NCBI RefSeq assembly: GCF_002902385.1
Contig: NZ_PPQH01000012.1
Location: 1-44,015, forward strand
Direction: 5' to 3'
Source of the DNA: Staphylococcus intermedius NCTC 11048
Lineage (GTDB): Bacteria > Bacillota > Bacilli > Staphylococcales > Staphylococcaceae
DNA: 44,015 nt
The position numbers were made by a program, and so were the translations under genes. A model generated the notes under the pieces. It was not told the origin of the DNA. It saw only the letters and a list, made by a program, of their open reading frames with translations, and did not search any database. The stretch's first letter is position 1, and every line of letters starts with the position of its first letter. Below are positions 18,648-26,199 of the stretch, piece after piece.

Positions 18648-20219
18648 TTATACTGTTCTGTTTGACTGAATCGTATGTAGTAATTGCCCCCAATCTACTT
18701 GATACATCGCGGGATCCATCTGTTTCAATTGTGGTGAAATCTTTGGTGTAAAGCCCATTTGCGCGATAATATCTTGTTCGATGTCTAGTCCTGGTGCGAC
18801 TTCTATCAATGTGAGACCGTCATCTTGTAGTTCAAATACTGCGCGCTCGGTCACAAAATAGACCTCTTGATGTAATGATTTGGCGTATGATGCGTTAAAG
18901 TCGATGTTACTGACCGTGTAGACAAACTTTTGTGTATGACCTTCTTCAACCACGGAGAGCTGCTGGTTTTCAATATCGAGCTTGGCACCTGCAATGAGTG
19001 AGCCAGTCAAAATCAGTTTTTGTACTGATTGACTGATATCGATAAAGCCCCCACAACCATTCATACGATTGCCAAAGTAGGAGACGTTGACATTGCCATG
19101 TTGATCGACTTCCGCAAAACTCATTAATGCGATGGAAATACCGCCGTTATAAATAAAATCCCATGTCAATTCGTGGCGCATACGAACGTCGGAATTGTAA
19201 TTCATACCGAAATGTTCACGACTGCCGATAAAGCCACCGAAAATGCCAATGTCCATAATTGGTTGAACGAGATGATTGACGTGTTCCTCATGCAGAAGGT
19301 TCGTCAATTCATTGTTAATGCCATAGCCGATACTGATGGTGTCCCCAACAGTTAAAAATTGAGCTGCACGGCGCAAAATCAATTTTCGTGTGTTAAATGG
19401 CAGTGGGGACTCCGGAATTTTGTCCATGCGTGCTTGCCCAGATAATGTCGGTTGATACATCGTTTGAACAACTTGACGATGGTATGATGCATCTTCAACG
19501 ACGTAAACATAATCGACGAGTGCCCCAGGAATATACACGTGGTTTGGATTTTGTTGACTCTTATCAACGATAGCTTTCACTTGTACAATCACCGTGCCAC
19601 CATGGGACTTTGCATTAAGTGCCAAACTGTAACTTTCACCGAGATGGGCTTCTTCATCCATATAGATGTTGCCTTGTTCATCAGCATAAGTGCCTCGAAG
19701 CAATGCGACATCTAATGGTGGTAATTGGTAATGCAGAAAATCTTCACCATCAATGTTCAAAAATGAAACGAGAGATGCAGTCGTCTTGTCATTGATGCGC
19801 CCCCCTTTATAGCGCGGGTCGATGTTTGTGTTCAAGCCGATTTTTGTAATCACACCGGGTGTAATCGCATTCGTTTGACGATAATGTGTAGCGATGACCC
19901 CTTGTGGTAAAAAGTATGCTTCCAATTCATTGTTTTGAATCGCTTGGGCTGTACGAGGAGAAGCGGTCATAATACTCATAATGACGCGATCTACCATGTG
20001 TCGCTCAACGAAATCGTCTAATTCTATTGCGAGGCCACGACTACTGATATCATTTGCCATCATCATCGTCAGTTGTTTCGGTTCTTGATGTTGGTCATAG
20101 TGTTCAATTAACGATGAGAGCAATGCTGCCGGTAAGTTTGATACAGTCAGTGCGGCTAATCCAATGACATCACCCGTGTTGATGAGTGACGGAATGGATG
20201 CCCATGTACACTTTTTCAT
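18648..20219 (-). CDS. fadX: Acyl-CoA transferase FadX (family I CoA transferase)
   Basis: FadX is a putative CoA transferase that moves CoA between short-chain acids, and is the promoter-proximal gene of the fad operon. The start is ATG 20,219 (MKKCTWASIPSLINTGDVIG) with GGAGG seven or so bases upstream. The longer frame from 20,318 would run across the promoter. The protein is 523 aa. Two alpha/beta domains are seen, with ISIGYGINNEL and the segment MDIGIFGG, where propionate CoA-transferases carry the CoA-accepting glutamate. Here that position reads Asp, as I recall for S. aureus FadX. Substrate remains undefined. Confidence 0.9.
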   Translation of the reverse strand: MKKCTWASIPSLINTGDVIGLAALTVSNLPAALLSSLIEHYDQHQEPKQLTMMMANDISSRGLAIELDDFVERHMVDRVIMSIMTASPRTAQAIQNNELEAYFLPQGVIATHYRQTNAITPGVITKIGLNTNIDPRYKGGRINDKTTASLVSFLNIDGEDFLHYQLPPLDVALLRGTYADEQGNIYMDEEAHLGESYSLALNAKSHGGTVIVQVKAIVDKSQQNPNHVYIPGALVDYVYVVEDASYHRQVVQTMYQPTLSGQARMDKIPESPLPFNTRKLILRRAAQFLTVGDTISIGYGINNELTNLLHEEHVNHLVQPIMDIGIFGGFIGSREHFGMNYNSDVRMRHELTWDFIYNGGISIALMSFAEVDQHGNVNVSYFGNRMNGCGGFIDISQSVQKLILTGSLIAGAKLDIENQQLSVVEEGHTQKFVYTVSNIDFNASYAKSLHQEVYFVTERAVFELQDDGLTLIEVAPGLDIEQDIIAQMGFTPKISPQLKQMDPAMYQVDWGQLLHTIQSNRTV

Positions 20220-20247
20220 GTTGCAGAGCCTCCTTTTACACCTTTTA

Positions 20248-20261
20248 TGTAAGCCCTTACA
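20248..20261. promoter_or_regulatory. cre-like operator (CcpA) over the fad transcription start
   Basis: TGTAAGCCCTTACA is a perfect palindrome apart from its centre and fits the cre consensus TGWNANCGNTNWCA at all but the central G. It covers the predicted start site, so binding would block initiation. Carbon-catabolite repression of this operon is known in S. aureus. The palindrome could instead serve a fatty-acid-responsive repressor. Confidence 0.6.
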
Positions 20262-20264
20262 TGA

Positions 20265-20292
20265 AATATAACATAGTTGTAGTAATTGTAAA
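20265..20292 (-). promoter_or_regulatory. Promoter of the fadXDEBA operon
   Basis: On the minus strand the -35 box is TTTACA (20,287-20,292), the spacer 16 bases, and the -10 box TATATT (20,265-20,270). The predicted start is near 20,258, about 40 bases before the fadX ATG. Confidence 0.65.
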
Positions 20293-20478
20293 AATAAAAT
20301 GTTTGTATTTTCAGACAACAGTCACAACATAGACAAAATATTTGACACGATAAAATGAGTAGTGACAATGTTTTCAGTCGTTTGCATGGGAGGTGAAAAA
20401 ATTTGATTTGATATTGGGGTGAGGCAGGGGGAGAAACATCATTTTACTGTTTTACAAATGATTGGAGAACCAAGCTGA

Positions 20479-20660
20479 GCTTTTGGGCTTGTCTTTAGGA
20501 TGGGCATTATGGTTTCCCTTTCCTAGGGGCTGACCCTCCAACTAACCAACGCTTAGGTTGAACTGTTACATTTTCGGAAGCGTTGGTGGATTTTCCGGGT
20601 CAGCTGATCCCTTAGGAGTGTCAACCAGATAGCCAATCCAAAGACTGAGCCCAAAGCACT
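20479..20660. repeat. Long-hairpin intergenic element, copy A
   Basis: This 180 bp element is a nested imperfect inverted repeat. Three of its stems are an outer TTTTGGGCTTGTCTTT against AAAGACTGAGCCCAAAG, a middle GCTGACCC (20,529-20,536) against GGGTCAGC (20,598-20,605), and an inner ACCAACGC (20,545-20,552) against GCGTTGGT (20,581-20,588). The intervening arm sequences also align with each other. It contains no open reading frame of note. Related copies lie at 22,441, 23,161 and 35,311. Confidence 0.75.
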
Positions 20661-20998
20661 CAAGATGGTACTGCAATGTTTGAACTATAACATGATGTTT
20701 TATGAATTGGGAGGTATGTTATGGGTATCACAAATGTTTTCGGGTCAGTTGGTCTCTTGGGAGTGTCGACCAGGCGCGTCATCTTTTGTCAGATAAGGGG
20801 ACAAATGGGCTACTGCAATGTTTGAACTATAACATGATGTTTCATGAATTTGAATGTGTGCTATTGTGTATCACAAATTTTCCGGGTCAGCTGAACCCTC
20901 AGGAGTGTCAACCAGATAGCCAATCTACAGACTGAGCCCAAAGCACTCGAGGTGATACTGCAATGTTTAAATCACAATATGATGTTTCGGAGGTTTGT
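20592..20998 (+). repeat. Three tandem units of about 142-145 bp
   Basis: Each unit begins TTTTC(C)GGGTCAG and contains AGGAGTGTC or GGAGTGTCGACCAG, then TACTGCAATGTTT, with ATGATGTTT at its end. TACTGCAATG starts at 20,669, 20,811 and 20,956, giving periods of 142 and 145. The first unit overlaps the right arm of hairpin element A, so the array looks like right-arm amplification of that element. The middle unit is the most diverged. With copy A it fills the otherwise gene-free stretch 20,300-21,060. Confidence 0.8.
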
Positions 20999-21057
20999 AG
21001 ATGATTGGACTGATGCTATCATTTTTGTTGGGGTGAATTAATAATGTAGAGTGTTCA

Positions 21058-21095
21058 AAAATAAAAGGACTAGACCTATGAACGGCTAGTCCTTT
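21058..21095 (-). terminator. Terminator of the MFS transporter gene
   Basis: AAAGGACTAG (21,064-21,073) pairs with CTAGTCCTTT (21,086-21,095). On the minus strand the stem is followed by a T-rich tail (TTTTATTTTTG). It begins 6 bases after the transporter stop. Confidence 0.88.
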
Positions 21096-21100
21096 GTGTG

Positions 21101-22273
21101 TTATTGTGAACGTTGTGCAACATGACGTCCATGTACGAAATAATAGAGTGCAAGTGCGATGAGTGCTAAGATGGCCATCGCAATGTAAAGTGCACGGAAC
21201 CCCCACATTGAAATGATATAACCTAATAAAAATGGGCCGAAACCAGCACCAAAGTCTAAGAAAATATAAAATGTGGATGTTGCAAGCCCAACTTGATGGC
21301 GGGGTGCTTGCTGGACAACAATCGCTTGCCCACTTGGTACAATCGTTCCGTAACCAATACCGATAAATATAGCGGATAATGCGATGAGCCATGTGCCTTG
21401 CGCGCCGCTGAGTATAACGAGACCTATCGCAAAAATGACAATGACAGGATACATAATCGCATTTGGGCCGTGTTGGTCAAAGATTCTTCCGGTAAAGGGC
21501 CGTGTCACAAATGTACTGACCGCATACACGATAAAGAAGAAACTTGCAGCAGTCGGTAAATGCATCGTTTCTGTATACACCGATAAAAATGACAATACAC
21601 TTGAATATACGACGCCAATGACGGCTAATACGAACGATATCGGAATGGCATCTTTTTGGATAAAAGCTTGCAGTCCTTTGACAGGTGTACTTTCCACTGA
21701 CATTTCCACTTTAGGTAACGGTTTAATCGCAAGTGCAAGAATAAACGCGAGTATAATCACACCTAAACTGAGTGAGAAGATAGAGCGGAACCCGAATGAT
21801 TGGTTGAATAAAATACCGAAAAACGGTCCGACAGCAGAAGCGGTTGTCACACTTAAAGCATAATAACCGATCCCTTCACCTTTACGTGCTTCTGGTACAA
21901 TACGTGATGAAATGGTACCTGTCGCAGTAGAAGAGAAGCCAAATGCGACACCATGTATAAAACGAACAATGAGTAAAATCATTAACGTTTGCATGACAAA
22001 ATAAAGTGAAACTGTAATAATTGAAAAAATAATGCCGTAAACGAGCACCTTTTTAGGTTGAAGCGAATCCACTATACGGCCAGAAGCGAGACGTCCTAAT
22101 AACATACCGATAATGAAAATCCCTGAAGCGAGGCCACCGATACTTTCAGAGGCATGGAATTCATTAATGGTGAAGACTGTCACTGTCACGATTAACATAT
22201 AGTGAATCATGTACATTAAAAAGTTGGTCATCGTGATGAAAATAAAGTCTTTAGACCAAAGTTGATTTTGCAT
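21101..22273 (-). CDS. Major facilitator superfamily transporter
   Basis: This is a 390-residue, twelve-helix secondary transporter of the drug/sugar-efflux type. Hydrophobic segments recur through the whole length. The MFS loop 2-3 signature appears as GRLASGRIVDSLQPKKVLV, and the matching second-half loop as TRPFTGRIFDQHGPN. I use ATG 22,273 (MQNQLWSKDFIF), which has AAAGGTGG eight bases upstream; an earlier in-frame GTG lies within that ribosome site. It is a single-gene unit with its own promoter and terminator. Substrate cannot be told from the sequence. Confidence 0.88.
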   Translation of the reverse strand: MQNQLWSKDFIFITMTNFLMYMIHYMLIVTVTVFTINEFHASESIGGLASGIFIIGMLLGRLASGRIVDSLQPKKVLVYGIIFSIITVSLYFVMQTLMILLIVRFIHGVAFGFSSTATGTISSRIVPEARKGEGIGYYALSVTTASAVGPFFGILFNQSFGFRSIFSLSLGVIILAFILALAIKPLPKVEMSVESTPVKGLQAFIQKDAIPISFVLAVIGVVYSSVLSFLSVYTETMHLPTAASFFFIVYAVSTFVTRPFTGRIFDQHGPNAIMYPVIVIFAIGLVILSGAQGTWLIALSAIFIGIGYGTIVPSGQAIVVQQAPRHQVGLATSTFYIFLDFGAGFGPFLLGYIISMWGFRALYIAMAILALIALALYYFVHGRHVAQRSQ

Positions 22274-22323
22274 AAACAGGACCACCTTTTGTTAGTAATA
22301 GTAGTGCGCTTGATATGTTATTA

Positions 22324-22353
22324 GTATAAAACATAGCAATGCACATGCCCAAC
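22324..22353 (-). promoter_or_regulatory. Likely promoter of the MFS transporter gene
   Basis: On the minus strand the -35 box is TTGGGC (22,348-22,353), the spacer 18 bases and the -10 box TATACT (22,324-22,329), about 50 bases before the start codon. Confidence 0.45.
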
Positions 22354-22440
22354 AAGAGGCTTTGGAAAGGGGAGTGCATAGTGATACACACTTGTCATAT
22401 CAAAACGGTGGATTTATAGATTGCTTAACTATTTTCGGTT

Positions 22441-22490
22441 TTGGGCTTGTCTCGATGATGGGCATCAACGGGTCGCTTTCCTAGGGGGCT
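22441..22490 (+). repeat. Long-hairpin element, half copy (left arm only)
   Basis: TTGGGCTTGTCT, ATGGGCATCA and TTTCCTAGGGGGCT follow each other exactly as in the left arm of copy A at 20,483-20,531. The similarity stops after GGGGGCT, and the decayed IS110 remnant begins about 45 bases later. Confidence 0.6.
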
Positions 22491-22535
22491 CAAAAATGCA
22501 CAGATGGTATGTTTTTACTTTAGAAAATAAGGATG

Positions 22536-22877
22536 GGTGATATCATCATGTGTGCAATGCGCGTATTTAAATTAATAAACAACTGAATGCATTTGTAGGC
22601 ATTGATATTAAACGTTATCAATCAGGCACTTCAAAAGTAGGGGTACGATTAACAAAAGAGGAAATAAAAAAGCAAGACGTTTATTGTATTTGATCGTTAT
22701 GAACATTCTTAGGAGAACAAAACATTATCAAAATCATATTATTATAAATTAAGAGAGCAGCCTCATGGGAAAGCCCACAAGACTGCCGTAAAAGCGAGTA
22801 TCAATCGCTTATCAAAGACCATTCATGACTTGATAGTCAAAAATAAATTATATGATTATCAGAAAGCACCACACTAA
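22536..22877 (+). pseudogene. Decayed IS110-family transposase, C-terminal remnant
   Basis: Two pieces in different reading frames resemble the C-terminal transposase domain of IS110/IS116 elements. The first, from 22,574, reads NKQLNAFVGIDIKRYQSG, the domain's typical opening. The second, ending at the stop 22,875-22,877, reads YYYKLREQPHGKAHKTA, then KASINRLSKTIHDLIV, then NKLYDYQKAPH. The sequence between carries stops and frame changes. The N-terminal RuvC-like catalytic domain and any element ends are not found. No function is possible; it marks a past insertion beside a hairpin repeat. Confidence 0.72.
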
Positions 22878-22987
22878 CGAAACCATATAATCATATACAT
22901 CATAACATCTTATTCAAAAAAGTAAAAATTGAACGGTCTAGTTCAGTAATGTCAATTTTAATTATTAAACCCTTGACAAATCGTAGG

Positions 22988-23023
22988 AATAGGGCTGGGA
23001 TATTGAGTTTTCCCAGTCCTATT
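22988..23023. other. Hairpin of unknown role
   Basis: AATAGGGCTGGGA (22,988-23,000) pairs with TCCCAGTCCTATT (23,011-23,023), 13 bases with one G-T pair and a 10-base loop. There is no T tract on either side. The surrounding stretch 22,878-23,160 shows no gene. Confidence 0.6.
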
Positions 23024-23160
23024 GATGGTCTCATATTGATTAATAATGATAAAACAGTCGAAAAATGAGGATGCATTGGATGTAAAAATTGGATGCTATA
23101 GGGTGTCTTCATTTCATAAACTTGCCCTAAATGACTGCACTTGATGTAAGATTGCCAGAA

Positions 23161-23290
23161 GGCTGAGACTCTTGAGGGATTAGCTGGTCCGGAAAATCCA
23201 CTAACGCTTCAATAAATGTAACAGTTTAATCAAGCGTTAGTTAGTTGAAGGACCAGCCCCTAAGAAAGCGAAGCCTTGAGGGCAATCCAA
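23161..23290 (-). repeat. Long-hairpin intergenic element, inverted copy D
   Basis: Read on the minus strand it aligns with copy A: TTAGGGGCTGGTCC, then the inner stem AAGCGTTAG (23,232-23,240) against CTAACGCTT (23,201-23,209), then GGATTTTCCGGACC. The outer stem GCTGGTCC (23,183-23,190) and GGACCAGC (23,250-23,257) is perfect. Base changes in the middle and inner stems are matched on the other arm, which suggests the structure is maintained. It lies just downstream of the flavoprotein gene and may end its transcription. Confidence 0.72.
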
Positions 23291-23399
23291 AAACATTAGT
23301 CTTAAGAACAGGGCAAGGTTAACAAAATACTGCATCCATAGCATCAAAATTTTTATGTCCCATCTCATTTTTAACAAGTCGGTACTATGCCGAGATGCA

Positions 23400-24452
23400 T
23401 CAAATGGATGATGTCGTCTGCAATGTTGCTTCAAGTTTACCTAAATGACGCAATGTGGGTGTGAGTGCCGCGAAGAAAAACCCTTCTTTCAACTTACGCG
23501 CTTGTGGAGCTTTAGGTGAATATGCACGAGACCCACCATTGACCATCGATGCTTGGTTCACATCAAGCAACAAATAACCTAGCGCCTTTTTCAATTGAAT
23601 GACTTCGAGTAAATGGTCACTCAAGTCGTCTTGTGCTTTGTCTAATAACGCATAATATTGATTGCGTAATGCTGTAAACTGCTTTTTGTAACTGTCGACA
23701 TCATATTCCAAATACGCATTAATGCCATTTTGTGCGTCTGAAAATTGGTCGATTAAATCGAGTGAACTTTGAATGGAACCTAATGCGATAGGAATTTGCA
23801 GTGTGACGAACTGTGGGCGAATCGTTGCCGCAAATTGTTCAGCATCTTTCGTAATGATTTGTGATTCAGGTACTGCCACATTGTCGAATGTAATACTGTA
23901 AGTGGCTGAACCGTTGACCCCTAAGAAGTTCGATTTTTCTTCAAGTGTGAGACCCGCTGTATTCGCTTGTAAAATAAACATCACGAGTTCGTTTGTCTCT
24001 GTATTTTGTGAGATGGCACCGAAATAATGATCTGTGCCGATGTTGCTCACTGCTGGAAGTTTACCGTTTACGATGAGTTGCTCACCTTCGTAATGATGCG
24101 TCAAGTTGAATGTTTCCAACGCATTGAAGGACTTCATCGGATTGGATAAACCTGTTGCTCCTAACGCTTGACCAGATAAAATTTGTTGTTGTAAATCATT
24201 ATGTAATGCCGGTTGCTCAGCTTGCTTTAAATACGTTGAAAAGGCGAGTTGGCACCATAAACAAAAGGCTGTTGTGAGACATGAGTAGGCCACTTTTTCA
24301 ACAACTTGCGCATTTTGTTTTAAGTCATCTTTAGAAAAATGTCCGTTTTCAAATAAATGTTGAATAAAGTCTTGCGCATAATATTGTCCGTTATCAATTT
24401 CAATTAAGTAAGGGTTTAATTCTTGTTCAATTAAAGTTTCAATCGTTGTCAT
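23400..24452 (-). CDS. Acyl-CoA dehydrogenase-fold flavoprotein linked to an SsuABC-type importer
   Basis: The 350-residue protein follows the acyl-CoA dehydrogenase plan: an N-terminal helical domain, a middle beta domain (GATGLSNPMKSF, INGKLPAVSNIG-like segment and GVNGSATYSITFDNVAVPE) and a C-terminal four-helix domain. The YEGTxxM catalytic-base motif seen in FadE is missing; the C-terminus instead reads VNGGSRAYSPKAP and TPTLRHLGKLEATL. That pattern is nearer to ACAD-fold flavin monooxygenases of the DszC/SfnB type. I start it at ATG 24,452 (MTTIETLIEQEL) with AGGAG upstream; a longer TTG frame overlaps the permease. A sulfur-compound oxygenase is inferred, not shown. Confidence 0.75.
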   Translation of the reverse strand: MTTIETLIEQELNPYLIEIDNGQYYAQDFIQHLFENGHFSKDDLKQNAQVVEKVAYSCLTTAFCLWCQLAFSTYLKQAEQPALHNDLQQQILSGQALGATGLSNPMKSFNALETFNLTHHYEGEQLIVNGKLPAVSNIGTDHYFGAISQNTETNELVMFILQANTAGLTLEEKSNFLGVNGSATYSITFDNVAVPESQIITKDAEQFAATIRPQFVTLQIPIALGSIQSSLDLIDQFSDAQNGINAYLEYDVDSYKKQFTALRNQYYALLDKAQDDLSDHLLEVIQLKKALGYLLLDVNQASMVNGGSRAYSPKAPQARKLKEGFFFAALTPTLRHLGKLEATLQTTSSI

Positions 24453-24471
24453 CCTATCACTCCTGTATAGA

Positions 24472-25245
24472 TTAAGATTCTCCAAAACGTTTTAAAATCA
24501 AACTTTCTAAATAACTAATGATGCGGTCGATGAGAAAACCGAAAATCCCGATGAAAAAGATGGCAGAGAGCACATCTTCTAAATTCAACATGTTGCGGGA
24601 ATCGACAATGAGAAAACCGAGACCCGATTGTGCGCCAATCATTTCACCTGAGACTAAGAAAATCCAACTGGTACCGACTGCAACATGAATGCCGGACATG
24701 ATGTGTTTAAATGCACCAGGAAAAATAATGTCACGGTACAATGCCCAGCCGCGTAAGTTCAAATTGTCAGCGATTTTTAAATAGTGGTCATCAATGGTGC
24801 GCACGCCTTTAATCGTGTTGAAAACGATAGGGAAAAAGGCGGCGATAAAGATGATGAAAATGGCCGGTAAACTGCCAATGCCAAACCATAAAACGATAAA
24901 TGGTGACCATGCAATCGGTGAAATCGGTCGAATCGTTTGTAGTAAAGGTTCGATAGCTTGATACAGGAAACGGTTGCGACCTAAAAGGATCCCGAGTGGA
25001 ATGGCAAGCACGACAGCAATTAAAAAACCGATGATAAAACGGTAAAGACTAATGCCAAGGTGTACGAATATTTCCCCGGTTATGATGAATTGTCCGATAC
25101 TTTGGGCGACTTGCACTGGCCCTGGTAAGAGTACGGGTTGGTATTGTCCAATCCAAATGACGCATTGCCAAAGTAACAAGAACAACACAAAAGTGTAGAA
25201 AGGGAGTAAGTATTTTTTGAATATAGAACCGATCAATTGAATCAC
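24472..25245 (-). CDS. ABC transporter permease, SsuC/TauC/NrtB family
   Basis: This is the inner-membrane channel of a nutrient importer. It is 257 aa with about six hydrophobic helices, and the binding-protein-dependent permease loop occurs as IADNLNLRGWALYRDIIFPG, the EAA-type contact for the ATPase. The GTG start at 25,245 overlaps the binding-protein stop by four bases (GTGA) but has its ribosome site directly abutting. TTG at 25,236 with AAAGGGTG at normal spacing is an equally good start. It forms an operon with the ATPase, binding lipoprotein and flavoprotein. Confidence 0.9.
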   Translation of the reverse strand: MIQLIGSIFKKYLLPFYTFVLFLLLWQCVIWIGQYQPVLLPGPVQVAQSIGQFIITGEIFVHLGISLYRFIIGFLIAVVLAIPLGILLGRNRFLYQAIEPLLQTIRPISPIAWSPFIVLWFGIGSLPAIFIIFIAAFFPIVFNTIKGVRTIDDHYLKIADNLNLRGWALYRDIIFPGAFKHIMSGIHVAVGTSWIFLVSGEMIGAQSGLGFLIVDSRNMLNLEDVLSAIFFIGIFGFLIDRIISYLESLILKRFGES

Positions 25246-26186
25246 CCTTTCTTGTATAATGTGTCATCTACAAATTGATTGTAGGATGGTGCATCAAATA
25301 AATGGTGTGATTGAACGAGCTGTGCAATGTTATCGTAGCCCTCTTGTTGAATCGTCAAATCACCATAAGACGTCCATTGCGCAGATTGTTCAAGAATTTT
25401 GCGATCTTGTTTAAAGTATTTAGCCATCACATCGACGCTTTGTTGTTTGTCATCTAATTGGTACCCCGCTTTTTTGTAGTCACTTACAAACTGTTGTGCG
25501 GCTTGATGATAGTGTTGGATGACATCTTCTTGTAAGACGAGGACACAACAATACGCATCAGGCATAATGTCGCTCCCATGTTGCAACAAGTGTCCTTTAC
25601 CGAGCTTTTCACCTAGTGCGCCAAACGGTTCTGCGACGGAATAGCCATCAATCCGTTGTTCACTCAGCGCGGCAGGCATTTCAGCGGGTGCCATTTCGTG
25701 ATAATGAAAATGGTCATCATGAATTTTGAGTTGTTTGCGCATTTCTTCTAACAATAAATAATGTGTCGAATAGCGATGTGGAATCGCAAATGAATAATCG
25801 TGATGATTGTTAAAGTCATGCAAATCATGGCCGTTTTGTCCAAGCACGACATTGCCTTCATGATGTCCGAGTGCAACTGCTTTAATCGGTGACCCTTTCG
25901 ATTTCGCCTTCATCGCAAGTTCAATCAAAGTCGAAGCGCCGTCAATTCGTCCACTATTGAGCGCATCCATTAAATCTGGCCAATTGTTAAAGCGAACCAA
26001 TTCGATGTCGTAATCCGAGTGACTTTGTTTTATTTCTTTGGTCATCATCAAATTCGCGGCATGTGTAATCGGTAGGTAACCAATCTTGAGCACTTTTTTG
26101 TCACCATGCATGTCACTTTGAGAATTTGGACTGCAGCCGGAGATGATGAAAACGGTAATCATGAATAAGATGAGTAGTCGTTTCAT
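25242..26186 (-). CDS. ABC transporter substrate-binding lipoprotein, SsuA/NrtA (NMT1-like) type, His-rich
   Basis: The start is ATG 26,186 (MKRLLILFMITVF) with a GGGGGG ribosome site. A signal peptide ends at the lipobox IISGC with Cys18. The mature protein (314 aa in all) has the family opening LKIGYLPITHAANLMM and a two-lobed periplasmic-binding pattern (VAEPFGALGEKLG in the second lobe). Twelve histidines fall between residues 108 and 163, including HDLHDFNNHHDY, which is unusual for sulfonate binders. Relatives bind sulfonates, nitrate, bicarbonate or pyrimidine precursors. The ligand here is unresolved and metal binding is possible. Confidence 0.88.
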   Translation of the reverse strand: MKRLLILFMITVFIISGCSPNSQSDMHGDKKVLKIGYLPITHAANLMMTKEIKQSHSDYDIELVRFNNWPDLMDALNSGRIDGASTLIELAMKAKSKGSPIKAVALGHHEGNVVLGQNGHDLHDFNNHHDYSFAIPHRYSTHYLLLEEMRKQLKIHDDHFHYHEMAPAEMPAALSEQRIDGYSVAEPFGALGEKLGKGHLLQHGSDIMPDAYCCVLVLQEDVIQHYHQAAQQFVSDYKKAGYQLDDKQQSVDVMAKYFKQDRKILEQSAQWTSYGDLTIQQEGYDNIAQLVQSHHLFDAPSYNQFVDDTLYKKG

Positions 26187-26199
26187 GATGTGCCCCCCT

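Noticed and set aside
20702..20935. 77-residue plus-strand frame in the tandem array
   Set aside because: It runs through the repeat units and is not preserved from unit to unit.
20400..21050. CRISPR array
   Set aside because: Units are 142-145 bp and mutually similar throughout, with no short repeat plus unique spacer pattern and no cas genes.
21384..21863. 159-residue plus-strand frame opposite the MFS gene
   Set aside because: It is antisense to transmembrane coding sequence and has no ribosome site.
22900..23434. Two minus-strand frames of 70 and 65 aa downstream of the flavoprotein gene
   Set aside because: They cross the hairpin and copy D of the repeat, and show no protein-like pattern or ribosome site.
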